From: Acidaminococcaceae bacterium
GTDB lineage: Bacteria; Bacillota; Negativicutes; Acidaminococcales; Acidaminococcaceae
Direction: 5' to 3'
NCBI GenBank assembly: GCA_022484685.1
Contig: JAKVKY010000006.1
Coordinates: 16,022 to 80,021, forward strand
Length of the DNA stretch: 64,000 nucleotides
How positions within the stretch are numbered: the stretch's first letter is position 1; each line of letters begins with the position of its first letter. The notes below the pieces were generated by a model that searched no databases, was not told the origin of the DNA, and worked only from the letters and a program-made list of their open reading frames with translations. Below are positions 1 through 8,575 of this stretch, piece by piece. The translations under genes and the position numbers were made by a program.

Positions 1-129
1 CAGATTTACGATCAAGGTACCGTAGGGAAAAGCCGGAGCTTTATCCCCGTACACCGTCAGGGTAATTAGATAGCGCAGTAAGGCGCCGAGCCCGCCGCCC
101 ACCAGGACCATCAACATGTCTAAATACAT
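1..129 (-). CDS. crcB: CrcB/FluC fluoride channel, N-terminal fragment
   Basis: First 43 codons of a leftward gene that runs off the left edge. The translation has a short N-terminus, then a Gly-rich membrane helix (VGGGLGALLRYLI) and FPYGTLIVNL, the two signature segments of CrcB/FluC, the small dimeric channel that lets fluoride leave the cell. The ATG at 127-129 is preceded by a strong AAGGAGG ribosome site. A fluoride riboswitch directly upstream agrees independently with this call. Only the start is in the window, so integrity cannot be judged. Confidence 0.88.
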   Translation of the reverse strand, partial: MYLDMLMVLVGGGLGALLRYLITLTVYGDKAPAFPYGTLIVNL

Positions 130-138
130 TTCTTCCTC

Positions 139-234
139 CTTGGGGCATAGAAAAAGCTGATGCCCTCTTTTTTATTAGAAGTCATCAGCTTTAAAAGCGG
201 TTTCAGCAAGGCTGCGGGAGTACTTCATTCCCGT
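139..234 (-). promoter_or_regulatory. fluoride riboswitch (crcB motif) with overlapping terminator
   Basis: Read on the minus strand, the leader at 234-173 contains ACGGGAATGAAGTACTCCCG, then AAACCGCTTTTAAAGCTGATG and ACTTCTAA, matching the conserved parts of the fluoride aptamer (stem P1/pseudoknot segments, AACCGC, GCTGATGA-CTNCTA). The aptamer strand AAAGCTGATG (192-183) is perfectly complementary to CATCAGCTTT (162-153), which ends in T residues. Aptamer and terminator should therefore exclude each other, so fluoride would allow read-through into crcB. A second small hairpin (GGGCAT 165-160 with ATGCCC 148-143) lies just before the ribosome site. Aptamer assignment is by motif; the switching model is inferred. 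Confidence 0.85.
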
Positions 235-241
235 GGCTGTT

Positions 242-270
242 ATTATAACAAACTTTAGCACCGGGCGCAA
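242..270 (-). promoter_or_regulatory. sigma-70 type promoter for crcB
   Basis: Minus-strand TTGCGC (270-265), a 17-base spacer and a perfect TATAAT (247-242). The -35 box and most of the spacer lie inside the last codons of the histidine kinase gene, so crcB has its own promoter and its fluoride riboswitch begins a few bases downstream. Confidence 0.75.
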
Positions 271-1922
271 GAAGTTAGTTTCTCAAACAGAGTCTTGTAC
301 AATACCAGCGGCATGATAGGCTTCGTGATATAAGCATCCATGCCCGCTTTTCTGGCAGCTTCGACCGTTTCATCAAAGGCATCTGCCGTCATGGCCAGGA
401 TCGGTATCGTCCGGGCATCCGGCCGGTCCAGTTTGCGGATAGCCTGGGTAGCCTGCAGTCCGTCCAGGACGGGCATACGGATATCCATTAAGATCAGCTG
501 GTAATAACCCGGGGCCGCAGCCTTAAACTTGGTCACGCCCTCCTGGCCATCTCTGGCCCATTCCACCAGGACCTTTTTATTTTTTAAAAGCAGCTGGGCA
601 ATCTCAGCGTTCAAATAGTTATCCTCACACAAAAGTACCCGATGCCCGGCCAGACCTTCATCAATTACCCTGGCCCTGGCCTGCTCCTTTTTTTCAGCAG
701 TCCCTTCCTTATCCCAAGCCTGCAAAGGCAGGTCCACCACAAACTTGGTGCCTTGATGCAGTACGCTGGTCACCTGGATGCTACCGCCCATAAAATCCAC
801 GATCTTTTTGACAATGGCCAGCCCCAGTCCCGTACCGGTCACATTAGGCAGTTCGGAACGGTGTTCCTGGGAAAAAGGTTCGAACATGCGCTCCATAAAT
901 TCCCTGCTCATACCGATGCCCGTGTCTGCTACCGTAATCCGGCGAGTACAGCCCTGTACCGGCGGTTCCAGTGCTTCCACCTTAACAGAAACCCTGCCGC
1001 CCGCCGGCGTATACTTAATAGCATTGGAAATAATATTCAGTAATACCTTCTTGACCTGGACTTTATCCACCATCAGCATTTGCCTCGGCCAGGTAGACGT
1101 ATCTTTAACCAACAGCACCTTTTTCACCGTGGCGGAAGGCTCCATGGCCGTGACTATCTCTTCCCAATATTTGCAGCCATCCACCGCTTCCGGTTTCAGC
1201 ACCAGCTTGCCGCTTTCAATCCGGGACAGGTCCAGGGTATCATTCACCAGATCCAGCAGCAGGTTGCCCGAGCTCTGAATCTTAAGCAGAAAGGCTTGTT
1301 TTTGGGCTGGATCCCGTTCCTGTACCGCCAGTTCCGTGTACCCGATGATACCGTTAAGGGGCGTCCGCAGGTCGTGGCTCATGCTGGAAAGAAAGACTGA
1401 TTTGGCTTCGTTGGCCTTGGCGGCAGCGTTCAACGCCTCGCTTAAATGCCGGTCCCGTTTTGCCAATTCCTGCTGCATCTGCAGCTCTGCGCTCACATTA
1501 CGATACGAAGCATAAAACAGCCGGCCCTCCGGCAAATCTTCCCGGTGCGTCACATCCAAGGCAACCCAGATATAGTTGCCGGTACTGGTCATAAGCCGCA
1601 GGGGTTTAAGCTGAAAATGCTGTTTGGTAAAGCCTTCCCGGAAAGCTTCGATAACCTCCTCCAGGTCATCCGGATGCACACCGCTGAAAGCATTTGTATG
1701 ATAATCTGCACGCAGCTTACTCGTCGCCGGTGCTTTCAATTCCGGGGCAGATACGTCCGGATTAATCATGCGTATCATATACTTATTAGCAAATCTCAAT
1801 TGCTGGTGCAGTTCGTCCGGCATAAAAAGAACGCAGACACCCACTGGAAGATTATCCAGGATATCTGCTATCTGCTGATTCTTAATGTCGCTGCTCGCGG
1901 TTATTTTTTTATTTACCGTCAT
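255..1922 (-). CDS. hybrid sensor histidine kinase / response regulator, soluble
   Basis: 555-residue phosphorelay protein. A PAS-like sensor region covers residues about 20-150, followed by a coiled linker. The HisKA dimerisation domain has the phospho-accepting H183 in SMSHDLRTPLNG; the HATPase domain shows the N box (NIISNAIKY), G1 (ADTGIGM) and G2 (GTGLGLAIV). A receiver domain follows at about 427-550 with acidic E433/D434, phospho-acceptor D480 in LMDIRMPVLDG and K534. There is no signal peptide or membrane segment, so it should sense a cytoplasmic cue. No histidine phosphotransfer protein or partner regulator lies nearby. The ATG has GAGGA 8 bases upstream. The gene is monocistronic between crcB and the autotransporter; its signal and output are unknown. 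Confidence 0.9.
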   Translation of the reverse strand: MTVNKKITASSDIKNQQIADILDNLPVGVCVLFMPDELHQQLRFANKYMIRMINPDVSAPELKAPATSKLRADYHTNAFSGVHPDDLEEVIEAFREGFTKQHFQLKPLRLMTSTGNYIWVALDVTHREDLPEGRLFYASYRNVSAELQMQQELAKRDRHLSEALNAAAKANEAKSVFLSSMSHDLRTPLNGIIGYTELAVQERDPAQKQAFLLKIQSSGNLLLDLVNDTLDLSRIESGKLVLKPEAVDGCKYWEEIVTAMEPSATVKKVLLVKDTSTWPRQMLMVDKVQVKKVLLNIISNAIKYTPAGGRVSVKVEALEPPVQGCTRRITVADTGIGMSREFMERMFEPFSQEHRSELPNVTGTGLGLAIVKKIVDFMGGSIQVTSVLHQGTKFVVDLPLQAWDKEGTAEKKEQARARVIDEGLAGHRVLLCEDNYLNAEIAQLLLKNKKVLVEWARDGQEGVTKFKAAAPGYYQLILMDIRMPVLDGLQATQAIRKLDRPDARTIPILAMTADAFDETVEAARKAGMDAYITKPIMPLVLYKTLFEKLTSCARC

Positions 1923-2098
1923 GAAATGTGTCCTCGTAGCCCCTTAAAGGTAGCTGCACTAAAAACATGGACGCTGTCCCCGGAAAAATTTTGGTCCGGG
2001 TACACGGATGATAAGGTCACGTCCTTTGCAAGAATTTTCTTTTAGTATAGCTATTATAGCATAAATTAACAAGTACTTGCTACAAAAATGTATAAAAA

Positions 2099-2128
2099 CT
2101 GGCCCCGGTACAAAAAATCCGGAGCCAG
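2099..2128 (-). terminator. rho-independent terminator of the autotransporter gene
   Basis: Inverted repeat CTGGCCCCGG / CCGGAGCCAG with a 10-base loop, followed on the minus strand by a run of five T. It lies about 45 bases after the autotransporter stop codon. Confidence 0.8.
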
Positions 2129-2173
2129 AAAAGAAAGGAGAAGAGCTAGGAAAGGAAGGGATGTGCAGGGATT

Positions 2174-5100
2174 TTAGAAAGTCCAACGTGCGCCAACATT
2201 GACCTGCAGGTTAGATTTCAATTGTCCCAGATATTTGCTGAGTTCACCATAAACCACCATGTTCTTGCCGGCTTTGGCCGTACCGCCCAGGCTCAGTTCG
2301 CACCAGTTGTGGGCCACCGTGTTACTGTAAAGAACACTGTTAGCGCCATCCGCAGCTTTAATATGGATACCGCCGCTAAAATCGTGGTAGTAATTAGCCT
2401 TACCGTACAGGGTACCGCCTTTAAATTCTTTGCCGGCGGCTACGCCTAACCTGGCGATGGCTTTATTCTGGGCATCCACATGGGCGTTCATGTTGGTAGA
2501 AGTTACATAGTCGGCGCCCTGGATCCGGCCCAGGATCAGTTCTGCCTGCGGTTCTACGTAGAACCCGTGGCCTAACTGTTTGCGCACTCCGTATTCGCTG
2601 CTGAGGCTGTAAGCCCAGGTATGATAATCCGCATGGGATTTATTATCGCCTTCGCTGACCAAATCATAATCATTGCTGTATCTGCCGGCTTTAAAAATTA
2701 CGTCATAATACTGGCCGTTCTTTTTTACGCCGGTCTGGTACAAGGAAAGCGTGGTCTCGCTTAAATCACCGCTGCCAATTTCGTAACTGCCGCTGCCCTT
2801 GGCATGGGAAACGGCCAGACCCCGGTAAGTTGTTTCGCCGGAGCCACGGCTTTCTTTATCGAAACCGGCCTGGAACAAATTGTATTTGACGCTGCTCTCG
2901 TTATGGTCCAGTTTGCCGTGATGGTACCGCGCCCACACACCGGCCTCGGCAGGATTGGTCTGACGCAGATCGCCTAACCGTTTTTCCAGGTTGTTAACTT
3001 CGCCTAAGAACAACTCATGCAATCCCAGATGGGTTTGAGCTATGCTGCGTACCGGCCCGGTAATTGTCGTTACCGTATTACCGCCGGTATTCCCGCCGCC
3101 ACCGGTATCGCCACCGCCCGTACCATCGCCGCTATCACCGCCACCTGTATCACCACCACCAGCATTACCACTGTCGCTAACATTATTAATCGTAATATTA
3201 GTCAGATACCATTTACCGTCCGTATCCTTAATGACCGTAGGCGTATATTGATACAGATTATATTCTCCCTGCTTACCGGTAAAAATAAGCGTAGACGGAG
3301 CGGCGCTGACCACTTCGGCCTTGCCAGCAAGCGTACTGCCTGCGGCCAAATCCGCCGTAGCCAGGTATGGATCATATTTTACCTGGATATAGGCATTAGT
3401 GGTTGCCGCATCGGCTCCCGCAATACTCAGCTTATCGGCTACATTCTGAGCCAGGTCGCTGTTAATTTTGAAGATGCCGTTATTTCCGGAAAGTCTGCCA
3501 ATCGTCAGAGTCCTGCCGTCCGTAGACGGATTCCGGGTGGCCTTATCCCAGGTCAGATCCACCACACCACCTTCGTTTAAGGTCAGCCTGGGGATGGAGT
3601 TGGCGCTTACCGTATAATCTTTCGTAAAAGTGGCCGCGTCATTCTCAGCATAGAAAGAACCATAGCGGTTATCATACACCGGTTCCCAGGCGGCACCGCC
3701 GCCAACGATCAGATTCACCACGCCGTCGTTCATTTCTTTCACGTTACCTTGCAGATAAGAATCCGGCTGATCCAGGGTTATATTAAGTACGGCATTCTCA
3801 TTCTTGGCCCCCACGTCACCTTGTAGTTTCACAATCTGTCCTAAAGAATCCGTACCATCAGTGCCTACATTAATGACACCGTTAGTATCAGCATACAACG
3901 AAGCTGCGATAAATGCTGCTCCGCTCACCGGTGTCACCACTGCACTGATATCTACGCTCTTCCGCAACTGCACCGTGCCGTTCTCACTATATATACCTGC
4001 CGCATGGATGCCGGAATTATTGCCGGCAGCACCGCCCACAGCTGCAGCTGCAATCGTTACCGGCCCGTTAATCTCTATCCCGTTAGTACTTTTATTAATA
4101 ATACCTACCGCGTCAGCGCTGGAGTACTCCGGGGTCACTCCTGACCCGGCGCTGCCGCCAGTGGCTTGTACATCAAAAATCCAGCTGCCGATAAGCGAGG
4201 CTCTGCCGCTATTCTCATTAGCAAGCCCGTACGCTTCCGCAGAAACGTTGCTGGTAGCAGCGGTAGCCGTACCGCCGGCAGCACGAACCAGCAGGGAATT
4301 AACCGCCGTGCCGTCCCCGGTTCCCAGGGTACTGTAATTATTCTTAATCCCGTAAGCCTGAGCATAGGCGTTATCACCGGTACCGCCCTGGGCATTAACT
4401 TCAGTCATGTTTATGGAGGTTGCATAGATAGTATGAGGCGCATTTTCATTATAAATACCGTAGGCTGTTGCATAAGCAGTATCGCCGGTACCACCCTGGG
4501 CTTTAACTAAAGCAAAAGTCAGGGGGCCCGTAGTAGCTTCATCCGTCTGGTTCCTAAGACCGTAGGCTTCCGCCGAAGCATCGCTGGCTACGGCTTCTGC
4601 TGCACCGGCTGCAGGTGCGCCGCCGGTTGCCTGTACGGAGAAAGTCGTAGGACCGGTAAGTGTCAGGCTCTGATAGTTGTCAATGCCACAAGCAAAGGCA
4701 TAGACAAGGGCCCCGTCACTACTGGTACCACCCTGGGCCGTTGCGGTAATCTTATTGGCGCCGCCGCTCATGGTAAGGGTACCAAAATTCATGATGCCCC
4801 TGGCCTCGGCCGTAGTTTCATCCGCGGCGGTTTGTCCCGCAGCGGTGGCTGTAATTTCAAAATTAGTGCCGTTAAGCGTACCATTGTTGCTGATGCCATA
4901 GGCCGCAGCATTAGCAGAAGGTCCAAAACCGCCTGTAGCCGTCACATTGCCGGTCAGCTTACCGGTAGTGGTAAAAATATTATTATTCTCATTGTATAGC
5001 AAAGTAGCCAGAGCAGTAGCATTACCATTAGTTCCGGCATTACCGCCGGTGGCGCTGACATTGGTAAAATTAACCACTCCCACCGTCATCTCGGCAGCAA

Positions 5101-6661
5101 CCGGCCCACTGCTATTACCTACATTATTAATTCCATAGGCATACGCCTCGGCATCAGCTCCGGTACCGCCTTGGGCAGACACCGTGATAAAATTCACATC
5201 GTCCGCCGTAAAGGATGTGCCCTGATTATGAATACCATAAGCAGTTCCAATAACATTCCCGGCCAGGTTGCCGGCTTCAAAACGCTGGCCCCCCGTAGCC
5301 TGCACGGAAAAAGTTATCTTGCCGTGCAGGTCCGTAGTATTACTGGCAAAAATACCGTAGGCCGTAGCGGAAACATCAGTATTTTCATCCAGGCCGGAAG
5401 AGTTGCCACCTATGGCTGTTACGGTTATGGTATTGGCAATACCCGTTGTTCCCATGGACAGGTTCACCGCATCACCGGCATTTTCCCCGGCAGCCAGACC
5501 GTAAGCCTGACCCACCGCGCTGGTATCGCTGATCCCGCCCGCAGCCCGCACCGTAATATCAAAGGTACCCGTGGTCACAGAACCCTCCTGGTTCTGCACA
5601 CCAAATGCCGTGGCATCCGCACTGCCGCCGCTGTCGGCACTGCCGCCTTTGGCAGAGATGTTGTTCAACGCCAGGGCAGCGGTCGTAACCGTACCCCCAC
5701 TCACATTAGAAATACCGGAAGCAAAACCCAGGGCGTTAGTACCGGTAGTACCTGTTGCTTTAACATAATCAATGATCAGATTGTCCGTAATAAGAGTCGC
5801 AGCACTTCCCGAATTATATAAACCATACGCTTCACCATAAGCATCTCCTGCCGAAGAAGTTCCGCCGCTGGCTACAGCACCGCCTTTGGCATCTGCGCTT
5901 AGCGTGGTCTCACCTCTCAAAGTCAGGCTGCCATAATTTTCGGCTCCATAAACGGTAGCACTCACATCATTGAGGATTCCCTGTGCCGTACCTCCCGTAG
6001 CCTTGGCAGCAATAGAATTAGCACCGCCGGTAACACCTATGGTAGTAAGGGGCTGCGTCAGCACGCCGTCATTCCCGTTCACAATACCGTGAGCTTTAGC
6101 TTTAGCCTCCTCAGACTCGTCGGTAACAACACCGCCGGCTGCCGTCACGGACATGGTAACTGTTTCAGTAGTCAGGGTCCCGGCTATTGCCCCGATACCG
6201 ATGGCTTCCGCAACCCCTTTCCCATTCCCGGCGCCTGTTGCGGTCACCTGGGCCGACAAAGTCCCATGGATATTTGTCACCGCCGCCTCATCCAGGGAAC
6301 CTGCTCCTGCCGCCATAACATAACCCGTATCCTGGCTGCCATCATTAGACACCCTAACGGTGTAATAGTTGCCGGCGGCCGGCGTCGTCAGATAAACGGA
6401 CATGGGCTGCGTGCCGGAACCATCATTGCCGATACCCACATAAACCGTATTACCGGCTTCGGTGATAACGGAAGAGGCCGGACTATTTTGATTGACATTG
6501 ATACTATTATAAGGAAGGCTGGCCGTACTTTGGTTGGTGGTAGGAGAAACCATCTGCGTAATTGCCAGGGGTTGTGCCCACACCGTTCCCGAAATACCGC
6601 TTATGATAGACGCGGTTATTGCCATAGCTAACCATTTTTGCCTGCTTTGTACCTTAGACAT
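2174..6661 (-). CDS. type Va autotransporter with repeat-rich passenger
   Basis: 1495-residue secreted or surface protein. Residues 1-29 form a Sec signal peptide ending in VWA. The passenger is Ala/Gly/Thr/Asn-rich and built largely from degenerate repeats of about 40-50 residues with the core A-YG(I/L)-N followed by A-GG, from about residue 140 to 900, suggesting a beta-solenoid. A more globular stretch follows, then a Gly/Asp linker (GGGDTGGGDSGDG) near residue 1160, and a C-terminal autotransporter barrel of about 270 residues starting near GVWARYHHG and ending in the typical aromatic ARWTF. The ATG has AAGGAGATG upstream. Autotransporters need an outer membrane, which makes this gene the main evidence for a diderm cell. 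The ligand or role (adhesin, matrix) cannot be told from sequence; no protease or lipase motif was seen. A membrane-bound LuxR-type regulator is divergent from it. Confidence 0.93.
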   Translation of the reverse strand: MSKVQSRQKWLAMAITASIISGISGTVWAQPLAITQMVSPTTNQSTASLPYNSINVNQNSPASSVITEAGNTVYVGIGNDGSGTQPMSVYLTTPAAGNYYTVRVSNDGSQDTGYVMAAGAGSLDEAAVTNIHGTLSAQVTATGAGNGKGVAEAIGIGAIAGTLTTETVTMSVTAAGGVVTDESEEAKAKAHGIVNGNDGVLTQPLTTIGVTGGANSIAAKATGGTAQGILNDVSATVYGAENYGSLTLRGETTLSADAKGGAVASGGTSSAGDAYGEAYGLYNSGSAATLITDNLIIDYVKATGTTGTNALGFASGISNVSGGTVTTAALALNNISAKGGSADSGGSADATAFGVQNQEGSVTTGTFDITVRAAGGISDTSAVGQAYGLAAGENAGDAVNLSMGTTGIANTITVTAIGGNSSGLDENTDVSATAYGIFASNTTDLHGKITFSVQATGGQRFEAGNLAGNVIGTAYGIHNQGTSFTADDVNFITVSAQGGTGADAEAYAYGINNVGNSSGPVAAEMTVGVVNFTNVSATGGNAGTNGNATALATLLYNENNNIFTTTGKLTGNVTATGGFGPSANAAAYGISNNGTLNGTNFEITATAAGQTAADETTAEARGIMNFGTLTMSGGANKITATAQGGTSSDGALVYAFACGIDNYQSLTLTGPTTFSVQATGGAPAAGAAEAVASDASAEAYGLRNQTDEATTGPLTFALVKAQGGTGDTAYATAYGIYNENAPHTIYATSINMTEVNAQGGTGDNAYAQAYGIKNNYSTLGTGDGTAVNSLLVRAAGGTATAATSNVSAEAYGLANENSGRASLIGSWIFDVQATGGSAGSGVTPEYSSADAVGIINKSTNGIEINGPVTIAAAAVGGAAGNNSGIHAAGIYSENGTVQLRKSVDISAVVTPVSGAAFIAASLYADTNGVINVGTDGTDSLGQIVKLQGDVGAKNENAVLNITLDQPDSYLQGNVKEMNDGVVNLIVGGGAAWEPVYDNRYGSFYAENDAATFTKDYTVSANSIPRLTLNEGGVVDLTWDKATRNPSTDGRTLTIGRLSGNNGIFKINSDLAQNVADKLSIAGADAATTNAYIQVKYDPYLATADLAAGSTLAGKAEVVSAAPSTLIFTGKQGEYNLYQYTPTVIKDTDGKWYLTNITINNVSDSGNAGGGDTGGGDSGDGTGGGDTGGGGNTGGNTVTTITGPVRSIAQTHLGLHELFLGEVNNLEKRLGDLRQTNPAEAGVWARYHHGKLDHNESSVKYNLFQAGFDKESRGSGETTYRGLAVSHAKGSGSYEIGSGDLSETTLSLYQTGVKKNGQYYDVIFKAGRYSNDYDLVSEGDNKSHADYHTWAYSLSSEYGVRKQLGHGFYVEPQAELILGRIQGADYVTSTNMNAHVDAQNKAIARLGVAAGKEFKGGTLYGKANYYHDFSGGIHIKAADGANSVLYSNTVAHNWCELSLGGTAKAGKNMVVYGELSKYLGQLKSNLQVNVGARWTF
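3960..6200 (-). repeat. degenerate coding repeats of the autotransporter passenger
   Basis: About 15 or more in-frame modules of roughly 40-50 codons. Each has an Ala-rich strand, YGI or YGL plus Asn, a variable loop, and a strand ending in A-x-GG. Two adjacent copies near 4380-4520 are almost identical (AQGGTGD-AYA-AYGI), which implies recent duplication. The count and borders are by eye. Confidence 0.7.
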
Positions 6662-6734
6662 ACTTTCTCATCTCCTTCTTCCTAAAATATGCAATACCAG
6701 GTTTACTTAAAAAGTAGGAATCATCACCTCCTTT

Positions 6735-6746
6735 CATGTATACATG
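6735..6746. promoter_or_regulatory. 12-bp perfect palindrome between autotransporter and LuxR-type gene
   Basis: CATGTATACATG lies in the 164-bp divergent intergenic region and overlaps a minus-strand TTGACA that could be a -35 box for the autotransporter gene. Its position suits an operator for the neighbouring regulator, but binding is inference. The rest of the intergenic region carries the two ribosome sites and an extra AAAGGAGGTGATG stretch on the minus strand. Confidence 0.4.
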
Positions 6747-6825
6747 TCAAGTTCATAGGAACTTTCACTTTTCTGTCGAATGTAACATTACTTAATCCAG
6801 CACAAAACAGAAAGGAAATACCGCT

Positions 6826-8373
6826 ATGCTGAAAATGATCCTTGGCTTAGGATTAAATGTGGGCTGGCTCTGGTCCGTGGCCCTGGACGGCCCCCTCCTG
6901 GAACAAACAGCTCCTTACTGGCAGCTGACTCCGGAAACACTCTTTTTGCTTTTTTTCCTGGGCCATACTCTGAGTGCTTTTGCGTGTGGCTATCTGCTCA
7001 AACATACTTCCTTAAAACTTTACTTCTTATTAAAAATAGGCCCGGCTCTAACCGCCTTCTGCACCGGTCTTTTTTTGACGCTGCCGGTTTACTGTGCCTG
7101 CCCTCAAATAATTCCTTCTTATATGGGCCTGCTGGCCGCTATCCTGGCCGGCATCGGGGCGCCGCCGCTTTTGCTCAGCTGGTGCGCCGCCATCGGTTCC
7201 CTAAATCTTGTAACCGCCGCCCAAACTTTTGCCGGCAGCGTGGTCCTGGCTACCCTCATCACCTTCGGCGCTGGGGTTCTGCCCTTAATATTGCAACAGC
7301 TGATCTTCACCAGCCTGCCCCTGCTTTCCTTATATTTATTCCTGACCAGTCCTCACCCGGCACAAAACCAGCCGGGGAATATCGATCTTACTTTCAGCCT
7401 GCTCTTTCCCCGGCAACTGCTGCTAATCCTGGCTCTAATCTATGTGGCCGGCGGTTCCATGTTCCAACTGCTCTTTCTAAATACCGAACTGACACAGTAT
7501 TTCTATCTTTCCAACATTGCCTACGCCTTGATCTGCCTGGCCGGTGCCGTTGTACTGACCCGGGTACAGATACCTGATCTTTATCTTCTTTACAAACCGG
7601 TTTTACCTTTGACCGGTTTAGGCTTCCTGCTCTTACCTTTAATCCCGCCTTTATTTTCCTTCTTATTATTACAAGGCGGCCTGGCTGCCTTTGATATGTA
7701 TACCTGGCTTTTAATTGCTTCCCTAAGCAGGGCGCATCTGCGGCCTTATACCGTAACCGGTTACGGGCTGGGCTGGATTACCCTGTGCATCTTTGGCGGC
7801 AACATCCTGCAAAAATTACTTAGCTCTGCCGCCGGTAACCTACCACCCACGGCCTATGTAGCTGCTGTCGCCGGCGCTATCTGCCTGTTGGCTACTCAGC
7901 TTTATCCCCGGTTTCCCAGTCATAAAGATCCGGTACCGGTTTTACTGCCGCCGCCGTCTGAAGCTATTCCTCCTCTTCCACCGGAAGCAACACCTTCTGT
8001 CCCTGATGTGGTTCCTGCTCCCGCACCTGTTCCAGCCGTAACAAAGATTGCAGCTCCTGAACCGGAACCTTTACCGGTAAATTTAGCAACCATTCCTTTA
8101 CCTGTCGTGCCTAAGACAGAACCCGCAGCTGCATCTCTCCGGGCTACGGCCGCCATTTATCATGTGGAAACTTTAAGGATTCTCTTAACGCCCAGGGAGC
8201 GCCAGGTTCTTTACCTGCTAACCCAGGGCCGGAATTACAAGGCCATCGCCGACAAGCTGGGAATTTCCCAAAATACGGTCAAGTTCCATATCAGCCACAT
8301 CTACGATAAGTTTGGCGTGTATAGCCGCCAGGAACTTTTACAGCTGTTAGAACACGCCACCATAGAAAACTAA
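6826..8373 (+). CDS. polytopic membrane protein with C-terminal LuxR-type DNA-binding domain
   Basis: 515 residues in three parts. Residues 1 to about 345 are very hydrophobic with 10-12 predicted membrane helices, resembling an MFS-like fold. Residues about 360-440 form a Pro/Ala/Glu/Val-rich linker (for example PVPVLLPPPSEAIPPLPPE). Residues about 450-515 are a LuxR/GerE helix-turn-helix: LTPRERQVLYLL, then KAIADKLGISQNTVKFHISHIY. It should be a one-component regulator that senses a ligand in or at the membrane and binds DNA near it. It has AGAAAGGA 9 bases before ATG. It is divergent from the autotransporter, the most obvious target. Similar membrane-LuxR proteins are known from anaerobic gut bacteria; ligand unknown. 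Confidence 0.85.
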   Translation: MLKMILGLGLNVGWLWSVALDGPLLEQTAPYWQLTPETLFLLFFLGHTLSAFACGYLLKHTSLKLYFLLKIGPALTAFCTGLFLTLPVYCACPQIIPSYMGLLAAILAGIGAPPLLLSWCAAIGSLNLVTAAQTFAGSVVLATLITFGAGVLPLILQQLIFTSLPLLSLYLFLTSPHPAQNQPGNIDLTFSLLFPRQLLLILALIYVAGGSMFQLLFLNTELTQYFYLSNIAYALICLAGAVVLTRVQIPDLYLLYKPVLPLTGLGFLLLPLIPPLFSFLLLQGGLAAFDMYTWLLIASLSRAHLRPYTVTGYGLGWITLCIFGGNILQKLLSSAAGNLPPTAYVAAVAGAICLLATQLYPRFPSHKDPVPVLLPPPSEAIPPLPPEATPSVPDVVPAPAPVPAVTKIAAPEPEPLPVNLATIPLPVVPKTEPAAASLRATAAIYHVETLRILLTPRERQVLYLLTQGRNYKAIADKLGISQNTVKFHISHIYDKFGVYSRQELLQLLEHATIEN

Positions 8374-8404
8374 CTATCTCTGGTTTATTTATAAAATAAA
8401 AAAA

Positions 8405-8441
8405 GACGTCTGCCACTACCGGATTCGGGTAGGTAGCCGTC
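8405..8441 (-). terminator. terminator-like hairpin between convergent genes
   Basis: Imperfect stem GACG...ACTACC / GGTAGG...CGTC with a run of seven T on the minus strand. It would stop leftward transcripts entering the LuxR-type gene. Confidence 0.55.
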
Positions 8442-8505
8442 AAAATACATCTTTAGATTGATAAAAACTGTTTCCAGGCAAAAAAATAACCCGGCTATCA
8501 AAAAA

Positions 8506-8543
8506 TGCACCCCTCCTATCCGTTACAAAACAGGAAGGGCGCA
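8506..8543 (-). terminator. terminator of the M48 protease gene
   Basis: Stem TGCACCCCTCC / GGAAGGGCGCA with a six-T run on the minus strand, starting about 33 bases after the protease stop codon. Confidence 0.65.
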
Positions 8544-8575
8544 CTTAATTATCCGGGAAATTTTAACAAGTTTAC

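Noticed and set aside
3960..6200. Repeats that could suggest a CRISPR array
   Set aside because: They are in-frame, degenerate protein-coding modules without constant repeats and spacers. I saw no CRISPR array or cas gene in the window.
2222..6631. Several open frames of 60-216 codons on the plus strand opposite the autotransporter gene
   Set aside because: They follow from the repeat-rich, stop-poor composition of the minus-strand gene; no ribosome sites or known domains.
6700..6730. Possible leader peptide before the autotransporter (GTG ATG ATT CCT ACT TTT TAA on the minus strand after AAAGGAG)
   Set aside because: Only six or seven codons with too short spacing from the ribosome site; no support beyond the SD-like string.
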